Assembly (NCBI GenBank): GCA_963755705.1
Contig: CAVWKW010000001.1
Location: forward strand, 186,001 to 250,000
DNA length: 64,000 nucleotides
Reading direction: 5' to 3'
Origin: JBARDN01 sp963755705
Lineage (GTDB): Bacteria; Desulfobacterota; Binatia; Binatales; Binataceae
Position 1 is the stretch's first letter, and every line of letters starts with the position of its first letter. The notes below the pieces were generated by a model. The model was not told the origin of the DNA, did no database searches, and saw only the letters and a program-made list of their open reading frames with translations. The translations under genes were made by a program, and so were the position numbers. Shown one piece after another: positions 14,263 through 22,977 of the stretch.

Positions 14263-15984
14263 TTAGGCGCTCGCGCCGGCCTGCGGACCGCGAATCAATT
14301 TTCCCGGCATCGCTCCAGTCGCCTCGCCACTTTCGAAGGTGACCTCGCCGCTGACGACGGTGTGCCGATAGCCCTCGGCGCGCTGAATCAATCGGCGGCC
14401 GCCGGCGGGCAGATCGAAAACCATCTTCGGGGCATGCAGCCGCATCCCGTCGAGATCAATCACGTTCACGTCAGCCTTCATGCCAGCCTCGAGTGTGCCG
14501 CGATCCTTAAGCCCGTACATCCGCGCGGTATCTTGCGTTTGGCGCTTGACCACGAACTCGACCGGCAGGCGTTCGCCGCGGCTACGGTCGCGCACCCAAT
14601 GCGTCAGCAGATAGGTCGGCATGCTCGCGTCGCAGATGAGGCCGCAATGCGCGCCGCCGTCGCTCAGGCCGAGCATCGTGACGGGGTCCATCATCATCTC
14701 GCGCACCGCGTCGAGGTTGTAGGCGGCGTAGTTTGAAAACGGCATGTAGAGCAACTCGCGGCCCTCGCGCTCGAGCATGAGATCGTAAGTGACCTCGACC
14801 GGGCTACGGCCCTCGCGTTCGGCGCGCGCCGCGACGCTGGCTTCCTTTGCGGGCTCGTAGTCGGGCGGATCGCCGAGCGGAAAATAGCGCGAGAAATTGG
14901 TCACCAGGTAGCGCGTCACCCGCTCGTGCGTGCCGGGCTCTTCGGCGATCAGGCGCGCGCGGAGTTCAGGGTTGCGCATCCGCGCGACGCGCTCGGCCAG
15001 CGGCAGATGCGCGAGCTCGCGGTGATAGGTCGGATGGGTGATGAACGGATGCAGCGAACTTTCGAGGCCCATCAGCATCCCGGTAGGCCGTGGCGAGATT
15101 TGCGGCGCGAGGTTGGCGCCGCCCGCGTTGTAACCGCGCACCCGATCGAGCATCACGCGCCATCCGTCAGGATTGAAGTCGACCTGCGCCATCGCAAAGG
15201 TGATCGGAAGGCGCGTTGCTGAAGACAGCTTGATCATCCACTCCATCGTCGCGTCGGGTCCCGCCATATCCGACGCCATCTCGAACACGCCGTGGCCGAC
15301 TTCGCCCAGCACGCGTCCGATTCCAAGCAGCTCGGCCTCGCTGGCGTAGGTGCCGGGAACAACTTCCTTGTTCTTCGCGCGATGCAGCATCGTGCGCGAG
15401 GTGCTGAATCCCAGCGCCCCTGCGCGCAGCCCTTCCCGAACCACGGCCGCCATCCCGCGGATGTCGTCGGCAGTAGCTTCTTCGTTATGCGCGCCGCGCT
15501 CGCCCATTACATAGGCGCGCACCGCGCCGTGCGGCACCTGCGCGCCAACATCGAGCACCCGCGGCATCGCGGCGACCGCGTCCATATATTCGGGAAAGCT
15601 TTCCCATCCCCATTTAATTCCCTCGGCCAGCGCGGAGCCCGGAATGTCCTCGACACCTTCCATCAGGCCGATCAAAAATTCGTGCTTGCCCGGTTGGACG
15701 GGCGCGAAGCCGACGCCGCAATTGCCCATCACCAGAGTGGTGACGCCGTGCCATGAAGAGGGAGTGAGATACGGATCCCAGGTGACCTGTCCGTCGTAGT
15801 GGGTGTGGATATCGACGAAGCCCGGCGTCACCAGCATCCCGTCGGCGTCGATTTCGCGCCGCCCGGCGCCGGCCTTTGCGCCGACACTCGAGATTCTGCC
15901 GCCATCGATCGCGACGTCGCCGGAAAAGGCGGGTGCGCCGGTGCCATCGACAATTTTTCCGTTCCGGATTACCAGGTCATGCAT
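14263..15984 (-). CDS. N-acyl-D-amino-acid deacylase family amidohydrolase
   Basis: A 573-residue zinc-dependent amidohydrolase of the D-aminoacylase subgroup. The N-terminal beta-sandwich (DLVIRNGKIVDGTG) leads to GFVDIHTHYDGQVTWDP with the metal HxH. Further features are GNCGVGFAPV (the Cys ligand typical of D-aminoacylases), GLSDGGAHCG (late Asp) and a C-terminal DVNVIDLDGM sandwich strand. These enzymes cleave N-acyl amides; many environmental members have unknown substrates. ATG 15984 is preceded by AAGGAG 7 bp upstream; an open frame continues to 16095 but is not protein-like. Single transcription unit with its own terminator. Confidence 0.85.
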   Translation of the reverse strand: MHDLVIRNGKIVDGTGAPAFSGDVAIDGGRISSVGAKAGAGRREIDADGMLVTPGFVDIHTHYDGQVTWDPYLTPSSWHGVTTLVMGNCGVGFAPVQPGKHEFLIGLMEGVEDIPGSALAEGIKWGWESFPEYMDAVAAMPRVLDVGAQVPHGAVRAYVMGERGAHNEEATADDIRGMAAVVREGLRAGALGFSTSRTMLHRAKNKEVVPGTYASEAELLGIGRVLGEVGHGVFEMASDMAGPDATMEWMIKLSSATRLPITFAMAQVDFNPDGWRVMLDRVRGYNAGGANLAPQISPRPTGMLMGLESSLHPFITHPTYHRELAHLPLAERVARMRNPELRARLIAEEPGTHERVTRYLVTNFSRYFPLGDPPDYEPAKEASVAARAEREGRSPVEVTYDLMLEREGRELLYMPFSNYAAYNLDAVREMMMDPVTMLGLSDGGAHCGLICDASMPTYLLTHWVRDRSRGERLPVEFVVKRQTQDTARMYGLKDRGTLEAGMKADVNVIDLDGMRLHAPKMVFDLPAGGRRLIQRAEGYRHTVVSGEVTFESGEATGAMPGKLIRGPQAGASA

Positions 15985-16248
15985 CGCACCGTCTCCTTTG
16001 CGAATGGTTCGGCTGGGCGCGTTCATTAACCGAGCGCGGGTAACATACCGACCGTTCAAGAGGCAAGTATCGCGCAAGTGCGCGGCCACGATCAAGCATT
16101 TTCGGCCGCTAGCCTAACAGTCGTTCGGCGACGATCGCCGGGAGCGATTGTCCGGAATTCCGCGCTCTGGTGAATCCGGCCACGCCGATCTATAAGCGAA
16201 GCGGGCCGCACTGGATCCAACTTTCAACTTGACGATGGAGCGTAAGCG

Positions 16249-16800
16249 ATGAATTCACGCAAGCAGCGTCTTCCGTTTCGCGATCTATCCACCCTGACCG
16301 GAGAGGATCGCGAGACCGCCGACAAGAATCAAATCAACGGCCAGGTCATCAACATCTTTCGCGTGCTGATGAATCATCCGGCCCTCGCGCGGCGCTGGAT
16401 GGTGTTCGCGGCGCATGTACTGGGCAAATCGACGCTGCCGGCGCGCGAACGCGAACTCGCGATCCTTCGGATCGGATGGCTCAACCAAGCGCCCTACGAA
16501 TGGGAGCAGCACGTGATTATCGGCAAGCGCTCGGGAATCTCCGACGCGGAGATCGAGCAGATCCAAAAAGGACCGAAGGCGGGATGGAACCGGCACGAGG
16601 CCGCGATACTCCAGGCCGCCGACGATCTGTTCGAGAACTCGGTCGTGTCGGACCAGACCTGGGCCACGCTCGCCGAGAAATACAATACCGAGCAGATGAT
16701 GGACGTGGTCTTTGCGATCGGCCAGTACAACCTGGTCTCGTGGGCGCTCAACAGCTTCGGCGTCCCGCTCGACGATTTTCTGCCCGGCGCGAAGAAATAG
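16249..16800 (+). CDS. Carboxymuconolactone decarboxylase family protein
   Basis: A 183-residue AhpD-like / CMD-fold protein, all-helical. The block LPARERELAILRIGWLNQAPYEWEQHVIIGKRSGIS is the typical CMD core, but the CxxC pair of AhpD peroxidase partners is missing (QAPYEW in that position), so a peroxidase role is unlikely. Members in degradation gene neighbourhoods include gamma-carboxymuconolactone decarboxylases of the beta-ketoadipate route. The start at ATG 16249 follows a GATGGAGCG purine stretch. No partner gene is adjacent, and the function remains open. Confidence 0.75.
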   Translation: MNSRKQRLPFRDLSTLTGEDRETADKNQINGQVINIFRVLMNHPALARRWMVFAAHVLGKSTLPARERELAILRIGWLNQAPYEWEQHVIIGKRSGISDAEIEQIQKGPKAGWNRHEAAILQAADDLFENSVVSDQTWATLAEKYNTEQMMDVVFAIGQYNLVSWALNSFGVPLDDFLPGAKK

Positions 16801-16867
16801 AGCGCCGCGGGTCGAAAGGGTTGTCCGACGCGCAGCACGGCTCGGCGTCGTCCATTGAATATGAACG

Positions 16868-17977
16868 CTAGGAGGATTTTCGGGGCAAGCGTACGGTGAA
16901 ACTGGTACCGGCGTCTTCGGTCGAGGTCACAGTGACCGTTCCATGGTGCGCGGCGACTATTTCGCTAACTATGAACAGACCTAGTCCGAGACTCGTATCG
17001 TTGTGAGCCGGATCGCCGCCGCGAACCAAGGGGTCGAAAATAGTCGGAAGCAGCTCGGGGGATATCGGCGAACCCTGGTTGTGCACTTCGAGCGATACCT
17101 GGTCGTTGTCGCTCCTGGCTGAGATTGTGACGGTTTGCCCGCTGCCGTGTTTGATCGCGTTGAGCAGAAGATTGGCGATCACCTGTTTGAAGCGGTCGAT
17201 GTCCCAATTGCCCGCCAAATCGCCACTCGACTCGAAAACGATTGGGGAGCCCGGGTTGGTGGATTGGACTTCGCCGACAATTTCGCGAACGAGCGTTCCG
17301 AGATCCGTGGGTGCGGGGGTAATCGGCATCGGACTGCCGAGCCGGCCGCGCGCAAAATCGAGCAGGTCAGTAACCATGCCGGATAACCGATGCGCGCTGC
17401 TGAGAATACGCGAGACCGATCGAGATTGCTGCTCACTCGATGCGTCCGGGGCCAGCGACGTCGCACTCAGGATAATAGCGTTCAGCGGGTTGCGTAGGTC
17501 GTGGCCCAAAATGCCAAGAAATCGATCGCGGTATTGCATTTCACGGGTTTTGTAATAGGACACCGCCGCCGCCACTTGGTCGTCGATCACTTGAGCAAAC
17601 CTCGTGATCTCGTCCGCGCCATTGGTAAAACTGCTTGGGTCGGCGTTGCGCCATAAACGCAGGACGCAAGCGCGTAGCGCGAAATACTCGGCCATTATCT
17701 GGAGAAGATCGAATCCCGACTCGATTCGAAGCTCGACATGAGCTGGAGTGGGATACTTTGCGGCATCCGTTGATGATTGGTCATTCGGTCTGTCGCCACC
17801 CCTGCGGTCCGCTTCCGATGTCTCAACTGCGGTAGCGATTTGCCCAATGATAGAATTGGCATGATCGCGCAAAAGCCACTTGGGTAGCGAAACTTCCCCC
17901 GCGAGCTTTCTTGCAAAATCTTCCCACTCTCGAAGAATTTGCTCCGTATTAGCCCTTATGAATTCAGATAGATGCAT
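16868..17977 (-). CDS. Soluble sensor histidine kinase
   Basis: A 369-residue kinase without membrane segments. The N-terminal 150 residues (HLSEFIRANTEQILREWEDF...) resemble the RsbRD/RsbT co-antagonist sensor domain, a helical stress-sensing module. The HisKA helix has the phosphorylated His in LGILGHDLRNPLNAI, followed by the N box NLLLNAIKHG, the DTSLGLGLFI G2 region and the terminal TSFTVRLPR. I chose ATG 17977 (MHLSEF); the frame is open to 18076 but without support. No response regulator is next to it, so its partner is encoded elsewhere. Confidence 0.82.
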   Translation of the reverse strand: MHLSEFIRANTEQILREWEDFARKLAGEVSLPKWLLRDHANSIIGQIATAVETSEADRRGGDRPNDQSSTDAAKYPTPAHVELRIESGFDLLQIMAEYFALRACVLRLWRNADPSSFTNGADEITRFAQVIDDQVAAAVSYYKTREMQYRDRFLGILGHDLRNPLNAIILSATSLAPDASSEQQSRSVSRILSSAHRLSGMVTDLLDFARGRLGSPMPITPAPTDLGTLVREIVGEVQSTNPGSPIVFESSGDLAGNWDIDRFKQVIANLLLNAIKHGSGQTVTISARSDNDQVSLEVHNQGSPISPELLPTIFDPLVRGGDPAHNDTSLGLGLFIVSEIVAAHHGTVTVTSTEDAGTSFTVRLPRKSS

Positions 17978-18225
17978 TGCCTGGTCATGGTTATAGGAAG
18001 TAATGCCGCCTCGGGTTGAACGTTGCGGAGGGGCAATCGTCAATCCGGGGATGTTCTCGGCGATCGTGGCTCGCATTCAATATTGCACGCCTGATTCCAC
18101 ACGGTTGTCGGGACTCGATGGCGCGGACTGTCGTTACCGCATTTGCGCCTTCCGGACTCTTCAAAGTGAACCCCCAGGTAACGTTTCATCGAGTGATATC
18201 ATAAATTGGGGTCTGTCTGAAAAAG
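17978..18225. other. Intergenic region
   Basis: About 250 bp between the kinase start and the terminator of the LLM oxidoreductase gene. It should hold the kinase promoter on the minus strand. I see no further gene and no strong repeat. Confidence 0.4.
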
Positions 18226-18253
18226 GAAGGGCAGCGCTGAGGCGCTGCCCTTC
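18226..18253 (-). terminator. Intrinsic terminator of LLM oxidoreductase gene
   Basis: A perfect 12-bp stem (GAAGGGCAGCGC, 18226-18237, with 18242-18253) with a 4-base loop. On the minus strand it is followed by CC and a short T-run (18220-18224). It lies 34 bp after the stop of the flavin oxidoreductase. Confidence 0.8.
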
Positions 18254-18287
18254 GGGTTCCGTGGCGATTAGAAAACGATCGCGCTCG

Positions 18288-19373
18288 TCAGGCGGCCTCG
18301 GCCTTGAGGCCGTTGAGTTTCTTCAACTCCGGCATCACTTCGGCGGCGAACAGGCGCAGGCTCTTTTCCGCGTCGTCAATCGGCATGCCCGCGTAACTGA
18401 ACACGCCAGTATAATGATCCGCATTTACCTTCTTGCGGATTTCATCGATCTTGTTGAAGCAGTCTTCGGGCGTCCCCCACACTTGCAGGTTGAGGAAATA
18501 CTCGATCGACGCGTCCTTGTTCTCGCCCTGCAGCGCTTTGGAGGCCTGTGCGTAATACTCGTAGCCCTTGGCCTTGCCGAAATGGTCGCTCGCCATCTCG
18601 TAGTGGCGCAGCGCGGTCTGCCAATAGCCGCCGATATATTTGACCGCCATCTCGCGCGCGCGGTCGCGGTTCTTGTCGCAGTACGTCCATCCCGCCGCGA
18701 TCGTCGGCAGCGGTTCGCCGCCGTTCACCTGCTTGTAGATCGTTCGGTACTCGGCCAGCTCCTGCGCGACAGCTTCCCATGGCTTTTGCGGGATGATCAG
18801 GATACCGATGCCGAGCTTGGCCATGATTCGCGCCGACTCGGGCGAGACTGCGGCGGCGTAGGTGCGGCCCTTGAACGACTTGAACGGCTTGGGACGAATA
18901 TCGCGCCGCGGCTGCTTCAGATAGGTGCCGTCGTACTCCATGTACCCGCGCTCGAGCGCTTCGAGAATCGCGGTCGAATACTCGATAAAGCGCTCGCGCG
19001 ACTCGCCCATCTCGAGCCGGAAGCCGTCGTACTCGATCCGCGCAAGCCCGCGGCCCAGTCCCAGGATCATGCGGCCGTTGGATTGATGGTCAACCACCGA
19101 GACCTGTTCGGCCACGCGTATCGGATCGTGCCACGGCACCACCACGACCATCGAGCCAAGCTGGATGTTCTTGGTGCGGCCGGCGTAATAGCTCAGGAAC
19201 TGCAGCACGTCGGGGCACATCGTGTAGTCGTCGAAATGATGTTCGACGCTCCAGATCGAATCGAATCCGAGCGGTTCGTACAGGTCTCCGATCCGGAGAT
19301 CCTCGCGATAGACGTCGCGGTCCGAACGAACATTCATCGGGTTTTGGAAAATTACTGCACCGCCAACTTTCAT
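18288..19373 (-). CDS. LLM-class flavin-dependent oxidoreductase
   Basis: A 361-residue TIM-barrel enzyme of the bacterial luciferase-like superfamily, using FMN or F420. Family marks are DSIWSVEHHFDDYTMCPD near residue 40, the GSMVVVVPWHDPIRVAEQ strand, GRMILGLGRGLARIEYDGF and a late GTPEDCFNKI. Many members are monooxygenases acting on alkanesulfonates, long alkanes, terpenoid or steroid-like substrates; the substrate here is unknown. ATG 19373 has GGAGG 7 bp upstream (19381-19385). It is divergent from an acyl-CoA dehydrogenase gene with about 220 bp between starts, suggesting a joint oxidation pathway. Confidence 0.85.
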   Translation of the reverse strand: MKVGGAVIFQNPMNVRSDRDVYREDLRIGDLYEPLGFDSIWSVEHHFDDYTMCPDVLQFLSYYAGRTKNIQLGSMVVVVPWHDPIRVAEQVSVVDHQSNGRMILGLGRGLARIEYDGFRLEMGESRERFIEYSTAILEALERGYMEYDGTYLKQPRRDIRPKPFKSFKGRTYAAAVSPESARIMAKLGIGILIIPQKPWEAVAQELAEYRTIYKQVNGGEPLPTIAAGWTYCDKNRDRAREMAVKYIGGYWQTALRHYEMASDHFGKAKGYEYYAQASKALQGENKDASIEYFLNLQVWGTPEDCFNKIDEIRKKVNADHYTGVFSYAGMPIDDAEKSLRLFAAEVMPELKKLNGLKAEAA

Positions 19374-19594
19374 GCGTTTTCCTCCAAGGAGCTTCCGGCG
19401 CGTCGGCGCCGCGCAAGGCAAATCTTCAAAGCTGCTACCACGTCCCGCTCGGCATTGCAAAAGCCACAAACTAAACGGTCGGTATGTCAGCCTCGGGCGA
19501 ATCCTTTACGCATCGTTTACCTATCAGCTCGCCGCTCTCGCTTGCCTTCACGATGCCCGCGCGCGATTACTATTTCAGCATTAAGGAGCCGGAT

Positions 19595-20752
19595 ATGCGA
19601 CGGGAAATTTTCACCGAAGAGCATGAGCTGTTTCGCGCCCAGGTGCGCAGGTTTGTCGAAAAGGAGATCGAACCCAAAGTGGAGCAGTGGAATCGCGCCG
19701 GAATCAGCGACCGCGACTCATGGCGCAAGCTCGGCGCCGCGGGCTACCTGGGCGCGAATGCTCCGGCCGAGTTCGGGGGAGCCGGCGCCGATTTCCTCTA
19801 CGACGCGATCGTGATCGAGGAGCTTGCGAGGGTGCGCGCCCACGGCCTCATGATGGGGCTGCATTCGGACATCTGCATGCCCTACATCAACACCTACGGC
19901 AGCGCCGAACAGAAGCATCGCTATTTAACCGGCGCGATCAGCGGCGAGCTGATCCTTGCGATCGCGATGACCGAGCCGGGCACCGGCTCCGACCTGGCCG
20001 CGGTCCGCACCACCGCGCGCCGCGACGGCGACAGCTACGTTATCAACGGCTCGAAGATCTTCATCTCGAACGGACAGCTCGCGGATCTGATGATCGTCGT
20101 GGCGAAGACCGATCCGAACGCGAACCCTCCGCATCGCGGAATCAGCCTCCTTCTGGTCGAGGGCAACGCACCCGGCTTCGTACGCGGGCGCAAGCTCGAC
20201 AAGCTTGGGCTGAAAGGCCAGGACACCAGCGAGCTGTTTTTCGAGGATTGCCGCGTTCCGATCCAGAACCTGCTCGGCAAAGAGGGGCAGGGATTCAAGA
20301 TGCTGATGGAGAAGCTGCAGCAGGAACGACTGGTGGCCGCGATCGGCGCGGTCGAGAGCTCGCGCCGATGCCTCGACGACACGATCGCGTACACCAAGGA
20401 GCGCCGCGCCTTCGGCCAGCCAATCTCGTCGTTCCAGAACACGCAGTTCCGGCTGGCCGAGATGGCGACCGAGGTGGAAGTCGGGCGCGTATTCGTCGAT
20501 CGCCTGATGGCGGCGCACGTGCGCGGCGAGGAGCTGGTCACCGAGGTCAGCATGGCGAAGTGGTGGACGACGGACCTGCTGAAGCGCGTATCGAGCAGTT
20601 GCCTGCAACTCTTCGGCGGCTACGGCTTCATGATGGAGTATCCGGTAGCGACCGACTACGCCGACGCGGCGGTGCAATCGATCTACGCGGGCACCAACGA
20701 AATCATGAAGGTAATAATCGCCCGCCGCATGGGCCTGGATAATCGCAACTAG
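19595..20752 (+). CDS. Acyl-CoA dehydrogenase
   Basis: A 385-residue FAD flavoenzyme that makes the alpha-beta double bond in acyl-CoA. The two PROSITE-type signatures are visible: AMTEPGTGSDLAAVRT (FAD/substrate region, about 130) and QLFGGYGFMMEYPVATDYADA (about 345). The catalytic base is the Glu in YAGTNEIMKVIIARRMGL near the C-terminus, as in short/medium-chain enzymes. ATG 19595 has AAGGAG 6 bp upstream; the frame is open to 19484 without support. It likely works with the divergent LLM oxidoreductase and the nearby thiolase in a beta-oxidation-like route. Confidence 0.9.
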   Translation: MRREIFTEEHELFRAQVRRFVEKEIEPKVEQWNRAGISDRDSWRKLGAAGYLGANAPAEFGGAGADFLYDAIVIEELARVRAHGLMMGLHSDICMPYINTYGSAEQKHRYLTGAISGELILAIAMTEPGTGSDLAAVRTTARRDGDSYVINGSKIFISNGQLADLMIVVAKTDPNANPPHRGISLLLVEGNAPGFVRGRKLDKLGLKGQDTSELFFEDCRVPIQNLLGKEGQGFKMLMEKLQQERLVAAIGAVESSRRCLDDTIAYTKERRAFGQPISSFQNTQFRLAEMATEVEVGRVFVDRLMAAHVRGEELVTEVSMAKWWTTDLLKRVSSSCLQLFGGYGFMMEYPVATDYADAAVQSIYAGTNEIMKVIIARRMGLDNRN

Positions 20753-20776
20753 CGCGAATCACAGCTGGCGTCTGAC

Positions 20777-21520
20777 GTGAAACGCTTCATCGGGTGCATA
20801 TTCTCGCTTCTCTGCATCGCCGCGATCTGTACGCCGCAATTGACGCCTTCATTCGCCGCCGAGCCCGCCGGGAGCCATTCGCGTGTGGTCCATCACGAGT
20901 CAGAGAACGGCGCTGCCGCGCTCACGTATCCTATCGACCTCGGGGAGGATTTTGTTTTTAGCGCAAATCTGACGCTGCCCAAAGTTCGCAATAATAGGGG
21001 GTGGTACTGTGTTTGGCTTATGGTCAGCGACTTAAAGAACACGACCCAGCATCCATCGATGCTACAAGTCGGGTTGATGCGCTGGGACCAGAGCAACTTT
21101 CAGGCACAGCCGTTCATCACAACGGAGGAATCGGCCCACGAGTTCAAGTTCAGAGCAATCCCGAGGAATCTATCCACTCACCACAGGTTTTCAATAGCCG
21201 CTGATCATTCAACCCTAACCCTGGCAATGGACGGCAACGCGCTCATGTCCGCGCCACGCGTTGAGTTCTTCAAGGACGACTCGCGAATTTATTTGAAGAT
21301 AGCAGCGGAGGTTTTTGCGGTCGGCGACACGGCGTCAGGATTGGTGAACAATGTCACACTCGGCCGAGGCGCCGCAAAAAAGGACCCGCCGATTTCCAAC
21401 GCGGCGTTCGAAGATCGCGGTCTCAAGTTTCTGTGCAAAGGCAACGGTCAATGGGAAGCGACGGGAGAATTCGATCCAAAAATAGGCTTTGTGCAATATG
21501 TTCCTCCGGAGTGCGGTTAA
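20777..21520 (+). CDS. Secreted hypothetical protein
   Basis: A 247-residue protein with a signal peptide (MKRFIGCIFSLLCIAAICT... cleaved near SFAAEP). The mature part is beta-rich, with alternating hydrophobic strands (EDFVFSANLTLPKV, FSIAADHSTLTLAMDGNAL) that suggest a concanavalin-like beta-sandwich; this is a fold guess, not a family match. Two cysteines near the C-terminus (FLCKGNGQWE and PPECG) could form a disulfide. It starts at GTG 20777, 24 bp after the acyl-CoA dehydrogenase stop, without a clear ribosome site. Function unknown. Confidence 0.6.
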   Translation: MKRFIGCIFSLLCIAAICTPQLTPSFAAEPAGSHSRVVHHESENGAAALTYPIDLGEDFVFSANLTLPKVRNNRGWYCVWLMVSDLKNTTQHPSMLQVGLMRWDQSNFQAQPFITTEESAHEFKFRAIPRNLSTHHRFSIAADHSTLTLAMDGNALMSAPRVEFFKDDSRIYLKIAAEVFAVGDTASGLVNNVTLGRGAAKKDPPISNAAFEDRGLKFLCKGNGQWEATGEFDPKIGFVQYVPPECG

Positions 21521-21701
21521 AGGGATTGACCTTGGATCTCATTTCAAATCATCGATGGACGATCCGGGCGCCGCGAAACTCAACGAGGAGGACTAGGGCG
21601 CGCGCATAGAGAACGCTGCGCAAAAGCCGCTTCGAGCGGTACAATCACGCCCGGATCGGTTTGCCACCATCCATTCGCGTGAAACGCCAGAGGTTACAGC
21701 A

Positions 21702-22925
21702 GTGAACAAAAGTAATTCGCAGGATGAAAGCGGTTCGGCCTACTACCTTTCCCAGCCCCAAGCCGATCTCGATTTGGTATCAGTCGTCAGGGCCACGCCA
21801 AGCGGTGAGCTACTGCGCCGCTATTGGCATCCGATCGCGGTTGCATCGGAAGTCGGCGAGCTTCCGGTCGCGATGCGCGCGCTCGGCGAGGATCTGATTC
21901 TGTTCAAGACGCCAACGGGTGAATTTGGCCTCGTCTATCCGCGATGCTGTCATCGGGGCACCACTTTGTACTACGGGAAAGTTGAAGAACGCGGCATTCG
22001 ATGTTGCTATCACGGATGGCTATTCAGCCCGGACGGCCGATGCCTCGATCAGCCCTGCGAACCGGGCGGCGGCGACAAGCGCGACAACTATCGGCAGCCA
22101 TGGTATCCGGTACGCGAACGTTACGGCCTCGTGTTCGCCTATCTCGGCCCATCGGATCGCATACCTATACTTCCCCGATATGAGGCGCTGGAGGTCTTAC
22201 AGCCCGATGAATGGATCGAACCGGACGGCAGGAGCCTCGGATCAGGCGGCGATGTGATCGCGCCCTGCAACTGGTTTCAGCATTGGGAAAACGTGATGGA
22301 CCCTTATCACGTCGCGATCCTTCATTCGGCATTTAGTGGAATCCAGTTTATTCCCGAGATGGCTCAGATGCCCGATGTTTCCTTCGAGCCTTCGCCAATT
22401 GGCGTTACCAGCACGCAGATCAGAAACCTCGAGGGCAAAGTATTCCGGCGCGTCACCGAAGTGGCGATGCCGACGCTGCGCGTGGTTCCGAACCCGTGGG
22501 CGACGGGGTTCAATAGGCCCGTTGAATCGATTGGTTGGACGCTTCCTATCGACGACACGCACTACCGAATTTTCACTGCCGGCCGTGCCACGAAATCCGG
22601 ACCTCTTTATTATCCGCCGAAAGGTCTCATGAGTGGGAATCGGCGCTGGCAGGACATGTCCGAAGAGGAGCGGCAGCGCAAGCCAGGCGATTGGGAGGCG
22701 CAAACCGGACAGGGAGCAATCACGTATCACTCCGAAGAGCATCTTGCGTCTTCAGACCGCGGTATCGCGATGCTGCGGCGGTTTTTTCGCAAACAGATCG
22801 AGACGGTGGCCGCCGGCGGCAACCCTGCAGGCACGATCTTCGAGGAAGGCGATGGACCAGTGAAATTCGCCGCCGGTAACTATCTGGAAGAACCCGCCAA
22901 CATGCCGTCGTCAACGGCCCGATAA
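21702..22925 (+). CDS. Rieske non-heme iron oxygenase, alpha subunit
   Basis: A 407-residue terminal oxygenase. The Rieske [2Fe-2S] site is RCCHRG (Cys-x-His) and IRCCYHGW (Cys-x2-His) around residues 81-105. The mononuclear iron site is in HWENVMDPYHVAILH (D-x2-H-x4-H, around 205-220). The layout resembles phthalate/vanillate-type monooxygenases and phenylpropionate dioxygenase-related proteins, which hydroxylate or demethylate aromatic or alicyclic compounds with electrons from a separate reductase. No reductase gene is adjacent. GTG 21702 is the start; the promoter region is about 180 bp long. A bidirectional terminator follows. Confidence 0.88.
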   Translation: MNKSNSQDESGSAYYLSQPQADLDLVSVVRATPSGELLRRYWHPIAVASEVGELPVAMRALGEDLILFKTPTGEFGLVYPRCCHRGTTLYYGKVEERGIRCCYHGWLFSPDGRCLDQPCEPGGGDKRDNYRQPWYPVRERYGLVFAYLGPSDRIPILPRYEALEVLQPDEWIEPDGRSLGSGGDVIAPCNWFQHWENVMDPYHVAILHSAFSGIQFIPEMAQMPDVSFEPSPIGVTSTQIRNLEGKVFRRVTEVAMPTLRVVPNPWATGFNRPVESIGWTLPIDDTHYRIFTAGRATKSGPLYYPPKGLMSGNRRWQDMSEEERQRKPGDWEAQTGQGAITYHSEEHLASSDRGIAMLRRFFRKQIETVAAGGNPAGTIFEEGDGPVKFAAGNYLEEPANMPSSTAR

Positions 22926-22930
22926 AAGAA

Positions 22931-22958
22931 AAGGCGGTCCGGCTGGACCGCCTTTTTT
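22931..22958. terminator. Bidirectional intrinsic terminator
   Basis: AAGGCGGTCC (22931-22940) and GGACCGCCTT (22945-22954) form a perfect 10-bp stem with a 4-base loop, A-rich on the left and T-rich on the right. It separates the convergent Rieske oxygenase and thiolase genes and can serve both. Confidence 0.85.
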
Positions 22959-22977
22959 GGATAGTAGAAACTATCAC

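Noticed and set aside
18003..19814. A 603-codon plus-strand open frame across the LLM oxidoreductase gene
   Set aside because: It lies opposite a clear flavin oxidoreductase gene with a ribosome site and terminator; its product is Arg/His/Val-rich antisense translation typical of high-GC DNA.
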